The notes under the pieces were generated by a model. That model did no database searches. It was not told where the DNA came from and worked only from the letters and a program-made list of their open reading frames with translations. A stretch of 27,281 nt of DNA from Nevskiaceae bacterium. GTDB taxonomy: Bacteria; Pseudomonadota; Gammaproteobacteria; Steroidobacterales; Steroidobacteraceae. The DNA is taken from positions 1-27,281 of the forward strand of contig JACKOV010000010.1 of NCBI GenBank assembly GCA_024234075.1, written 5' to 3'. Positions 1 to 6,874 of this stretch are shown here, one piece after another. Position 1 is the first letter of the stretch. Each line of letters opens with the position of its first letter. A program made the translations under genes and the position numbers.

Positions 1-1782
1 CTTTGGGGCGGACGCTGGGATCCTTTGCTTGCCAAGGACAGCCGCGGTTTGCTGCGCCGCACGATGGAAGAGTGCGTCGACGGCGAATACCAGAACTTCA
101 AAGCCAAGGGCGGCGCGTACACGCGCGAGCATTTCTTCGGCAAGTACCCCGAGCTGAAGGAAATGGTCGCCAACATGTCCGACGACGAGATCTGGGGCCT
201 GAACCGCGGTGGGCACGATGCGCGCAAGGTCTACGCCGCTTATTGGGCCGCGAGCCAGCACCGTGGTCAGCCAACCGTGATCCTCGCCAAGACCGTCAAG
301 GGCTTCGGCATGGGCAAGGCGGGCGAAGGCCAGATGATCACCCACCAGCAGAAGAAACTCTCGGACGAAGACCTGATCGCGTTCCGCGATCGCTTCAACA
401 TCCCGGTGTCGGACGAGGAGATCTCGCGACTGCCGTTCAAGCGCCCCGACGACAGTCCCGAGCTCAACTACATGCGTGAGCGTCGCAAGCAGCTCGGCGG
501 CTTCCTGCCGACGCGCAGCAGTGCCGCACCGCCGCTGGTGGTGCCGCCGCTCGAGGCTTTCCAGAGCATGCTCGACGGCACCGATGGCCGTGAAATCTCC
601 ACCACCATGGCGTTCGTGCGCATCCTGACGACGCTGCTCAAGGACAAGAACATCGGCCGCAACGTCGTGCCGATCGTGCCGGACGAGGCACGCACTTTCG
701 GCATGGAGGGGTTGTTCCGCCAGATCGGCATCTACTCCTCGGTGGGCCAGCTCTATCAGCCGCAGGATGCCGACCAGCTGATGTCCTACCGCGAGGACAA
801 GAAAGGCCAGATCATCGAGGAGGGCATCAACGAGGCTGGCGCCACCTGCTCGTGGATCGCCGCCGGAACGGCCTACGCCAACAATGGCGTCAACATGGTG
901 CCGTTCTATATCTACTACTCGATGTTCGGCTTCCAGCGCGTCGGTGATTTCCTCTGGGCCGCCGGTGATCTGCGCACGCGTGGCTTCCTGATGGGCGCCA
1001 CCGCTGGTCGTACGACGCTGGCCGGCGAGGGGCTGCAGCACCAGGACGGCCACAGCCTGCTGCTTGCGACCACGGTGCCGAACTGCCGGGCCTACGATCC
1101 GACCTATGCCTACGAACTGGCGGTGATCATCCAGGACGGCCTGCGGCAGATGTACGTCGAAGGCGAGAGCGTTTTCTACTACGTCACCGTGATGAACGAG
1201 AACTACGCCATGCCGGCGATGCCCAAGGGCGTGGAGCAGGGCATTCTCAAGGGCATGTATCTGCTGTCGACCGGCGGGCGCGGCAAAGTGCGCGCCAACC
1301 TGCTCGGTTCCGGCACGATCCTGCGCGAGGTGCAGGCGGCGGCCGCAATCCTCGAGAAGGACTACGGCGTGCCCGCCGACGTGTTCTCGGTGCCGAGTTT
1401 CAGCGAGCTGCGTCGCGAGGCGCTCGACTGCGAGCGCTGGAACATGCTGCATCCGGGCGAGCCGGCGCGGGTGCCGTACGTCGCCGAGTGCCTGCGTGGT
1501 CATGCGGGTCCGTTCATCGCGGCGACCGACTACGTGCGCACGGTGGCCGACCAGATTCGCCAGTGGGTTCCGGGTGAATACTTGACCTTGGGCACCGATG
1601 GCTACGGCCGCTCGGACGCGCGTGCGGCGCTACGCCATCACTTCGAGGTCGATCATCGCTACATTGTACTGGCGGCCCTGAAGGCGCTGGTCGACGACAA
1701 GAAGCTCGACCGCAAGACCCTGGCCAAGGCGATCGCCGATCTGGGCATCGATGCCTCCAAGCCGAACCCGCTCTACACCTGA
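1..1782 (+). CDS. aceE: Pyruvate dehydrogenase E1 component, homodimeric type (5' partial)
   Basis: Thiamine-diphosphate-dependent E1 of the pyruvate dehydrogenase complex. It decarboxylates pyruvate and acetylates the lipoyl group of E2. The frame is open from base 1, so the N-terminal third, including the ThDP diphosphate-binding half, lies outside the window. The 593 visible residues track E. coli AceE closely: a block with REHFFGKYPE and LNRGGHD near the left edge, DEARTFGMEGLFRQIGIY, EGINEAGATCSW (the region of the E. coli ThDP-contacting Glu571), PFYIYYSMFGFQR, GEGLQHQDGHS, DCERWNMLHP, and a C-terminal LGTDGYGRSDARAALRHHF. The family is usually about 890 residues long. The stop is followed after 11 bases by aceF, so this is the first gene of an aceE-aceF-lpd operon. 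Identification is very secure; only the start is missing. Confidence 0.97.
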   Translation, partial: LWGGRWDPLLAKDSRGLLRRTMEECVDGEYQNFKAKGGAYTREHFFGKYPELKEMVANMSDDEIWGLNRGGHDARKVYAAYWAASQHRGQPTVILAKTVKGFGMGKAGEGQMITHQQKKLSDEDLIAFRDRFNIPVSDEEISRLPFKRPDDSPELNYMRERRKQLGGFLPTRSSAAPPLVVPPLEAFQSMLDGTDGREISTTMAFVRILTTLLKDKNIGRNVVPIVPDEARTFGMEGLFRQIGIYSSVGQLYQPQDADQLMSYREDKKGQIIEEGINEAGATCSWIAAGTAYANNGVNMVPFYIYYSMFGFQRVGDFLWAAGDLRTRGFLMGATAGRTTLAGEGLQHQDGHSLLLATTVPNCRAYDPTYAYELAVIIQDGLRQMYVEGESVFYYVTVMNENYAMPAMPKGVEQGILKGMYLLSTGGRGKVRANLLGSGTILREVQAAAAILEKDYGVPADVFSVPSFSELRREALDCERWNMLHPGEPARVPYVAECLRGHAGPFIAATDYVRTVADQIRQWVPGEYLTLGTDGYGRSDARAALRHHFEVDHRYIVLAALKALVDDKKLDRKTLAKAIADLGIDASKPNPLYT

Positions 1783-1793
1783 CGGAACGAATC

Positions 1794-3188
1794 ATGGCGA
1801 TCGAAGTGCGTGTGCCCGACCTGGGCAGCTTCAAGGACGTGACCGTCATCGACCTGCTGGTCAAGCCGGGCGAGACGGTCGAGATCGACACCTCGCTGGT
1901 GACGCTGGAGACCGAGAAAGCGACCATGGATGTGCCGTCGTCGGCCGCCGGGGTCGTCGAGGCGGTCCATGTGGCGCGCGGCGGCAAGGTCAACAGCGGC
2001 GATCTGGTCGTGACGCTGCGAGCGTCGGAGGGCGCGGCAGCGGCGACACCCGCGGCGGCTGCACCGGCATCGGCGGATACTGCTGCGACCGTGGCGGCGA
2101 CGCCGGTCGCTGCGCCTGCAGCCGCTGCGGCGCCAGCGACCCAGACTCCCGCACCTGCAGCCGCGGCATCGGCTGCTCCGGCGGTTGCGGCAGCCACCGC
2201 CGGCGGAAGCTCTGCAGCCGCGACGCGAATCCCGGGCGGGCGTACCGATCTCGCGCCGATCGACGAACCAGGTTTCTCCACGGCGCATGCCGGCCCTTCG
2301 GTGCGCCGGCTCGCGCGCGAGCTCGGCGTGGATCTGTCGAAGGTCAAAGGCAGCGGCCTCAAGGGCCGGATCTCCCACGAGGACGTGAAGGCCCACGTCA
2401 AGCGACTGCTCGCCGGCGGCGGCACAGCGGGCGGCGGCGGTGCCGGCTTGCCGCGCGTCGCGGCGGTCGATTTCGCGGCTTTCGGGCCCGTCGAAGTCAA
2501 TCCGCTCAGCCGGGTGCAGAAGATTTCCGGTCCGCGCCTGCATGCCGCCTGGGTCAACCTGCCGCATGTCACGCAGTTCGACGAGGCGGATATCACCGGC
2601 CTCGAGGAGGCGCGCAAGCGCCTCAAGGATACGGCGACGGAGCGGGGCATCAAACTCACGCCGCTGGCCTTCATCATCCGTGCGGTGGTGCGGACCCTGG
2701 CGGAGTTCCCGACCTTCAACGCCTCGCTTGACGAGAGCGGCCAGAACCTGGTGCTGAAGCGCTATTGCCACATCGGTTTTGCGGCCGACACGCCCAATGG
2801 CTTGCTGGTGCCGGTGATCCGCGATGCGGATCGCAAGGACGTCTACGCGATTGCCCGTGCGCTCGGCGAGTTGTCCGCGAAAGCGCGTGCCGGCAAGCTC
2901 TCGGGTGCCGAGATGCAGGGCGGCTGCTTCACCGTCTCCAGCCTCGGTGGCATCGGTGGCACGGCGTTCACGCCGATCATCAACGCCCCCGAGGTGGCCA
3001 TTCTCGGTGTGTCGCGCTCCGCGACCAAGCCTGTCTGGCAGGACGGCGCGTTCGTGCCGCGTCTGACGCTGCCGCTGTCCTTGTCCTACGACCACCGGGT
3101 GATCGATGGCGCGCTCGGCGCGCGTTTCACCACCCATCTCGCCGCGCAGCTCGCCGATGTGCGTGGCCTGCTCGAAGCGGTTCCCTGA
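1794..3188 (+). CDS. aceF: Dihydrolipoamide acetyltransferase, pyruvate dehydrogenase E2
   Basis: E2 core of the pyruvate dehydrogenase complex. It transfers the acetyl group from lipoyl-lysine to CoA. The 464 residues hold one N-terminal lipoyl domain (about 1-76, lipoylation Lys42 in ETEKATMD), then a long Ala/Pro-rich flexible linker (about 80-145). A peripheral subunit-binding domain follows (about 167-203, GPSVRRLARELGV...KGRISHEDV), then a Gly-rich hinge and the C-terminal acyltransferase domain ending with the catalytic SYDHRVIDG (His434, Asp438). E. coli AceF has three lipoyl domains. This one has a single copy, and a second sits on the downstream E3. The ATG lies 11 bases after the aceE stop and 15 bases before lpd. 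The product is cytoplasmic. Confidence 0.97.
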   Translation: MAIEVRVPDLGSFKDVTVIDLLVKPGETVEIDTSLVTLETEKATMDVPSSAAGVVEAVHVARGGKVNSGDLVVTLRASEGAAAATPAAAAPASADTAATVAATPVAAPAAAAAPATQTPAPAAAASAAPAVAAATAGGSSAAATRIPGGRTDLAPIDEPGFSTAHAGPSVRRLARELGVDLSKVKGSGLKGRISHEDVKAHVKRLLAGGGTAGGGGAGLPRVAAVDFAAFGPVEVNPLSRVQKISGPRLHAAWVNLPHVTQFDEADITGLEEARKRLKDTATERGIKLTPLAFIIRAVVRTLAEFPTFNASLDESGQNLVLKRYCHIGFAADTPNGLLVPVIRDADRKDVYAIARALGELSAKARAGKLSGAEMQGGCFTVSSLGGIGGTAFTPIINAPEVAILGVSRSATKPVWQDGAFVPRLTLPLSLSYDHRVIDGALGARFTTHLAAQLADVRGLLEAVP

Positions 3189-3203
3189 CCGAGGCGCAGC
3201 ATC

Positions 3204-5054
3204 GTGGCTTTGATCGATGTCATCGTTCCCGACCTTGGAAATTTCAAGGATGTTCCGGTCGTCGACCTGCTGGTCGAGGTTGGCGCCGAAGTCGAAGTGG
3301 AGACGCCGCTGGTTACGCTTGAGACCGACAAGGCCTCGATCGACGTGCCGTCGAGTGCGGCGGGTCGGGTCGCCGAAATCCTGGTCACGCGCGGCACCAA
3401 GGTGTCCAAAGGCAGCCTGATCCTGCGGCTCGAAGCAGCGGCCGGTGCTGCTGCGGCCGCGGCGGCATCCTCGCCGGATGCTGCGGATGCCGCGAAACCG
3501 CCGGATGCTGCCCCGGCCCCGGCCCCGGCCCCGGCCCCGGCGGCCGGAACCTCGACATCTCCGCCCCCGTCTGCACCGTCACCATCGGCTGCGGCGCCGG
3601 CCAGCGCGGCGACGATTGCTCCGGCGCCTTCGATGCCGGTCGATCGGCGGGTGCAGCTGCTGGTGCTGGGCGCCGGCCCCGGCGGCTACACGGCGGCCTT
3701 CCGCGCGGCCGACCTTGGCCTCTCGGTCGTGCTGGTCGAGCGCTGGCCGACTCTCGGTGGCGTCTGCCTCAATGTTGGCTGCATTCCCTCCAAGGCCTTG
3801 CTGCATGCGGCCAAGGTGATCGACGAAGCCGCTTCGATGGCCGCGCACGGCATTGTCTTCGGCGCGCCGCAGATCGATCTCCATAAGCTGCGCGGCTGGA
3901 AGAGCGGTGTGGTGGGCAAGCTGACCAACGGCCTGCGCATGCTGGCGAAACAACGCAAGGTGGAAGTGATCCAGGGCACCGGGCGCTTCGTCGCACCGAA
4001 TGTCGTCGTGATCGAAGGTGAGTCCGGCACCCAGCAGCTCGGCTTCGAGCAGTGCATCGTCGCGGCCGGGTCGGAGAGCGCGCGCTTGCCGTTCCTGCCC
4101 GACGATCCGCGGGTCATCGATTCGACCGGCGCGCTCGAACTCGAGTCCTTGCCGAAGCGCCTGCTGGTGATCGGCGGCGGCATCATCGGTCTGGAGATGG
4201 CCTGCGTCTACGACGCGCTGGGCGTCGAGGTCAGCGTGGTCGAGCTGACCAAACAGTTGATGCCGGGCTGCGACCCGGACCTGGCCCGGCCGCTGGAGAA
4301 GCGGATCCGGGCACGCTATGCGCAGATCCTGCTCGGTACCAAGGTGACTGCGGTCGAAGCCCGCAACGAAGGATTGCAGGTCACGTTCGAGGGCGAAGGC
4401 GCACTGGCGCCGCAGCTCTACGACAAGGTGCTGGTCGCGGTCGGGCGCGTGCCGAATGGTCGTGCCATCGGTGCCGAAGCCGCCGGGCTGCCCGTGGATG
4501 CGCGCGGTTTCATTGCGGTCGATAAACAGATGCGCACCGGCGTGCCGGGTATTTTCGCCATTGGCGACATCGTCGGTCAGCCGATGCTGGCCCACAAGGC
4601 GACCCATGAAGGCAAGGTCGCGGCCGAGGTTGCCGCAGGGCAGAAGAGCTTCTTCGACGCGCGGGTGATCCCGTCGGTGGCCTACACCGATCCGGAAGTC
4701 GCCTGGGTGGGCCTGACCGAGGCCGAAGCGGCGGCCAAGGGCATCGCCTGTCGCAAAGGCATGTTCCCCTGGGTTGCCAGCGGACGTTCTCTGGCGCAGG
4801 GCCGCGACGAGGGTTTCACCAAGCTGCTGTTCGATCCGGTGACCCATCGCGTGCTCGGCGGCGGACTGGTCGGACCGAATGCCGGTGAACTGGTCGCCGA
4901 GATCGCGCTGGCGATCGAAATGGGTGCCGACGCCGCCGATATCGGTCTGACCGTGCATCCGCATCCGACCTTGTCCGAAACGATCGCTTTTTCGGCCGAG
5001 GCTTTCGAAGGCACGCTGACCGATCTCTACATGCCGAAGCCCAAGAAAGGCTGA
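3204..5054 (+). CDS. lpd: Dihydrolipoyl dehydrogenase E3 with N-terminal lipoyl domain
   Basis: Flavoprotein that reoxidises dihydrolipoyl groups of E2 with NAD+. At 616 residues it is about 140 longer than ordinary E3. The extra part is an N-terminal lipoyl domain (about 1-77, Lys43 in ETDKASID) and an Ala/Pro/Ser linker (about 78-146). The E3 core has the FAD fingerprint LGAGPGGYTAAFRAADLG from about residue 155, redox-active Cys188/Cys193 in GGVCLNVGCIPSK, the NAD fingerprint IGGGIIGLEMACVYDALG, and the C-terminal HPHPTLSE catalytic His-Glu pair. This architecture is known from Neisseria P64k and other proteobacterial E3s. The GTG start at 3204 gives the complete lipoyl domain and has GAGG about nine bases upstream. 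It is the last gene of the operon. The linker contains a hexanucleotide repeat, listed separately. Confidence 0.97.
   Translation: MALIDVIVPDLGNFKDVPVVDLLVEVGAEVEVETPLVTLETDKASIDVPSSAAGRVAEILVTRGTKVSKGSLILRLEAAAGAAAAAAASSPDAADAAKPPDAAPAPAPAPAPAAGTSTSPPPSAPSPSAAAPASAATIAPAPSMPVDRRVQLLVLGAGPGGYTAAFRAADLGLSVVLVERWPTLGGVCLNVGCIPSKALLHAAKVIDEAASMAAHGIVFGAPQIDLHKLRGWKSGVVGKLTNGLRMLAKQRKVEVIQGTGRFVAPNVVVIEGESGTQQLGFEQCIVAAGSESARLPFLPDDPRVIDSTGALELESLPKRLLVIGGGIIGLEMACVYDALGVEVSVVELTKQLMPGCDPDLARPLEKRIRARYAQILLGTKVTAVEARNEGLQVTFEGEGALAPQLYDKVLVAVGRVPNGRAIGAEAAGLPVDARGFIAVDKQMRTGVPGIFAIGDIVGQPMLAHKATHEGKVAAEVAAGQKSFFDARVIPSVAYTDPEVAWVGLTEAEAAAKGIACRKGMFPWVASGRSLAQGRDEGFTKLLFDPVTHRVLGGGLVGPNAGELVAEIALAIEMGADAADIGLTVHPHPTLSETIAFSAEAFEGTLTDLYMPKPKKG
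3511..3540 (+). repeat. CCCCGG hexanucleotide tandem repeat, five copies
   Basis: Five perfect copies of CCCCGG lie inside lpd and encode alternating Ala-Pro (residues about 103-112) in the flexible linker between the lipoyl domain and the E3 core. The unit is six bases, so gain or loss of copies changes linker length by two residues and keeps the frame. The repeat is seen directly; length variation among strains is only an inference. Confidence 0.9.
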
Positions 5055-5115
5055 AGACAAGGGCTGAAGAGAAGCGCTGAGAACTCCGGCCGCTGCCGGT
5101 CCGGGCCGCAGGGCT

Positions 5116-5139
5116 TGGCTGGGGCGCGTGCTCCAGCCA
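5116..5139. terminator. Hairpin between convergent lpd and DUF1841 gene, possible bidirectional terminator
   Basis: A ten-base stem (5116-5125 with 5130-5139, one G-U wobble) closes a four-base loop in the 95-base gap between the lpd stop and the convergent DUF1841 stop. There is no T-run on either side, so it is not a textbook intrinsic terminator. The position between convergent genes and the strong stem make a bidirectional stop or 3'-end stabiliser plausible. Confidence 0.4.
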
Positions 5140-5149
5140 GCGCAAGCGC

Positions 5150-5584
5150 TCAGCGCAGCCGCTGCAGACGCCGCAGATAGGCCTGTTCGTCGGGCGCCAA
5201 ACCGGCGCGCTGTGCCTCCCACAGTGTTTCGCCGAGCGCTTCCATCATCCGGTGCTCCGCTTCGAGCGCGCTGCCATGGCGCTGCGCCAGCGCGGCGTGC
5301 ACGGCCTGGATGCCGCCCGGCCGGTCGGTCGCGATCTGCTCGCGGATCGCCAGATGCATGCCGAGATGCAGGAACGGATTGCCGCGGCCCTCCGCCGGGT
5401 CGAACTCTTCGGCAAGCAGCGCCGCATCGTTTTCGAGCCAGGCGTGATACTCCGGATGTTCGCCGATCACCGTGGCGATCTGTGCATCGAGCGCCGAGAG
5501 CACGGCGCCGCTGCAGCGACGCCGCCAGGCATCGAGATAGGTCTGGCGCAGCGCGGCGCGCGATTGCTGGGCGAATATCGGCAT
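5150..5584 (-). CDS. DUF1841 family protein
   Basis: Small cytoplasmic protein of 144 residues with no signal peptide or membrane segment. It resembles the DUF1841 family, often encoded next to nth in gammaproteobacteria. Recognisable parts are an N-terminal RAALRQTYLDAW helix, a middle IGEHPEYHAWLEN and FDPAEGRGNPFLHLGMHLAIREQ, and a C-terminal HRMMEALGETLWEAQRAG. The function of the family is unknown. The frame is open further upstream, but the ATG at 5584 is chosen because it begins MPIFAQQSR, fits the family length, and overlaps the nth stop by one base (TGATG), a typical coupled start. It is the last gene of the seven-gene minus-strand run. Confidence 0.85.
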   Translation of the reverse strand: MPIFAQQSRAALRQTYLDAWRRRCSGAVLSALDAQIATVIGEHPEYHAWLENDAALLAEEFDPAEGRGNPFLHLGMHLAIREQIATDRPGGIQAVHAALAQRHGSALEAEHRMMEALGETLWEAQRAGLAPDEQAYLRRLQRLR

Positions 5585-6225
5585 CAGTCCGGCTCCGGTG
5601 TCTTGCGCGGGTACTCGCAGAGGTCGGCGATCAGGCAGCGCCAGCATTCCGGCCGGCGCGCCTTGCAGACGTAGCGGCCGTGCAGCAGCAACCAGTGATG
5701 GGCATGCAGCAGGAACTCCGCCGGCGTGAACTTGAGCAGGGCGCGCTCGACCGCCAGCGGCGTGCGGCCCGGCGCGAAGCGGGTGCGGTTCGCGACGCGG
5801 AAAATGTGCGTATCGACGGCCATGGTCGGCTCGCCGAAGGCCGTGTTCAGGACTACGTTGGCGGTCTTGCGACCGACACCCGGCAGGGCCTCGAGTGCCG
5901 CCCGCTCGCGCGGCACTTCGCCGTCATGTCGTTCGAGCAGCAGCCGGCAGGTCGCGATGATGTTGCGTACCTTGGCGTTGTACAGGCCGATGCTGCGCAC
6001 GTATTGCGACAGCCCTTCGACGCCGAGCGCCGCGATCGCGGCCGGGGTGTTGGCCACCGGGAACAGCTTGCGGGTGGCGAGGTTGACGCCCTTGTCGGTC
6101 GCCTGTGCCGACAGGATCACGGCCACCAGCAATTCGAACGGCGTCGAGAACTCGAGCTCGCTGCGCGGCTCGGGATTCGCGGCGCGCAGCCGGGTCAGGA
6201 TTTCGAGACGCTTGGCCGGATTCAT
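5584..6225 (-). CDS. nth: Endonuclease III
   Basis: Bifunctional DNA glycosylase/AP lyase that removes oxidised pyrimidines in base excision repair. It has 213 residues, close to E. coli Nth (211). The helix-hairpin-helix motif LPGVGRKTANVV carries catalytic Lys120, and catalytic Asp138 sits in VDTHIFRVANR. The C-terminal iron-sulfur loop is Cys187-x6-Cys194-x2-Cys197-x5-Cys203. All of these are at the same positions as in E. coli. The ATG at 6225 overlaps the upstream rnfB-like stop by four bases (ATGA), and the stop overlaps the DUF1841 start by one base, so the three genes are probably translationally coupled. The metG-rnfB-nth linkage recalls the rnf-nth linkage of E. coli. Confidence 0.97.
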   Translation of the reverse strand: MNPAKRLEILTRLRAANPEPRSELEFSTPFELLVAVILSAQATDKGVNLATRKLFPVANTPAAIAALGVEGLSQYVRSIGLYNAKVRNIIATCRLLLERHDGEVPRERAALEALPGVGRKTANVVLNTAFGEPTMAVDTHIFRVANRTRFAPGRTPLAVERALLKFTPAEFLLHAHHWLLLHGRYVCKARRPECWRCLIADLCEYPRKTPEPD

Positions 6226-6845
6226 GGGCCGGGTTCGGATCGGGGCGCACAGGACGAGCAGGTGTCGTTTGCGGCCGCATCGCCGGACGGGCTCTGCGAC
6301 AGGAGGTCGCCGGCCGCGCGTTTGCGGGTCTCGAGCAGCGTGCGACGCTGCCGGGCGCGCGCGGCGATGCGCTGGTTGCGGGCCTCGTAGCGCCGGCGGT
6401 TGTCGGCCGCCTGCGGCGGCCGGGGCGAGGCGGGTTCGAAGCTGCTGCGCGGTACCAGCCGGATGCAGTCCACCGGGCAGGGTGCGATGCACAGCTCGCA
6501 GCCGGTGCACAGGGCCGCGAGCACCGTGTGCATGCGCCGATTCGTGCCGATGATCGCGTCCACCGGGCAAGGCGGCAGGCAGCGTGCACAGCCGATGCAG
6601 GCTGATTCGTCGATCACCGCGATCTGGTCGGGTTCCTCGCTGCCGTGCTCTGGGTCGAGCGCGAGTACGGGCAGGCCGGTGAGCCGGGCCAGCGCGGCAA
6701 TGGTCGCCGCGCCACCCGGGGGGCATTGATTGATCGGTGCTTCACCGGCGGCAATGGCCTGCGCGTAGGGGAGGCAGCCGGTATAACCGCAGCGGGTGCA
6801 CTGCGTCTGCGGCAGCAGCGCGTCGATTTCGGTGGCGCTCGCCAT
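6222..6845 (-). CDS. RnfB/RsxB-like iron-sulfur protein, soluble short form
   Basis: Predicted electron-transfer protein of 207 residues with three iron-sulfur sites. An N-terminal RnfB-type site uses Cys16, Cys19, Cys24 and Cys41. Two ferredoxin-type 4Fe-4S motifs follow, CIGCARCLPPCPV (Cys83, 86, 89, 93) and CTGCELCIAPCPV (Cys113, 116, 119, 123). E. coli RsxB begins with a transmembrane helix; here the protein starts directly at the first cluster, so it should be soluble. The tail is basic, predicted helical, and ends with CSSC (Cys196, Cys199), which is not part of the standard RnfB plan. No rnfA, C, D, G or E is in the window. The gene starts 29 bases after metG and overlaps nth by four bases. 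The family is secure; the partner and the role (possibly supplying electrons or clusters for Nth or SoxR control) are inference. Confidence 0.88.
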   Translation of the reverse strand: MASATEIDALLPQTQCTRCGYTGCLPYAQAIAAGEAPINQCPPGGAATIAALARLTGLPVLALDPEHGSEEPDQIAVIDESACIGCARCLPPCPVDAIIGTNRRMHTVLAALCTGCELCIAPCPVDCIRLVPRSSFEPASPRPPQAADNRRRYEARNQRIAARARQRRTLLETRKRAAGDLLSQSPSGDAAANDTCSSCAPRSEPGP

Positions 6846-6874
6846 GGCTGCGGTGCCGGCTGCGGCTCCGCCGC

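Noticed and set aside
1514..2719. Long open frame on the minus strand opposite aceE/aceF
   Set aside because: Composition-driven Ala/Arg/Ser-rich translation with no family signature, fully opposite two certain genes. It is typical of high-GC shadow frames.
3579..5222. Open frame of over 500 codons on the minus strand opposite lpd
   Set aside because: It is antisense to a certain gene and has no recognisable motif. Its length is explained by GC-rich codon use in lpd.
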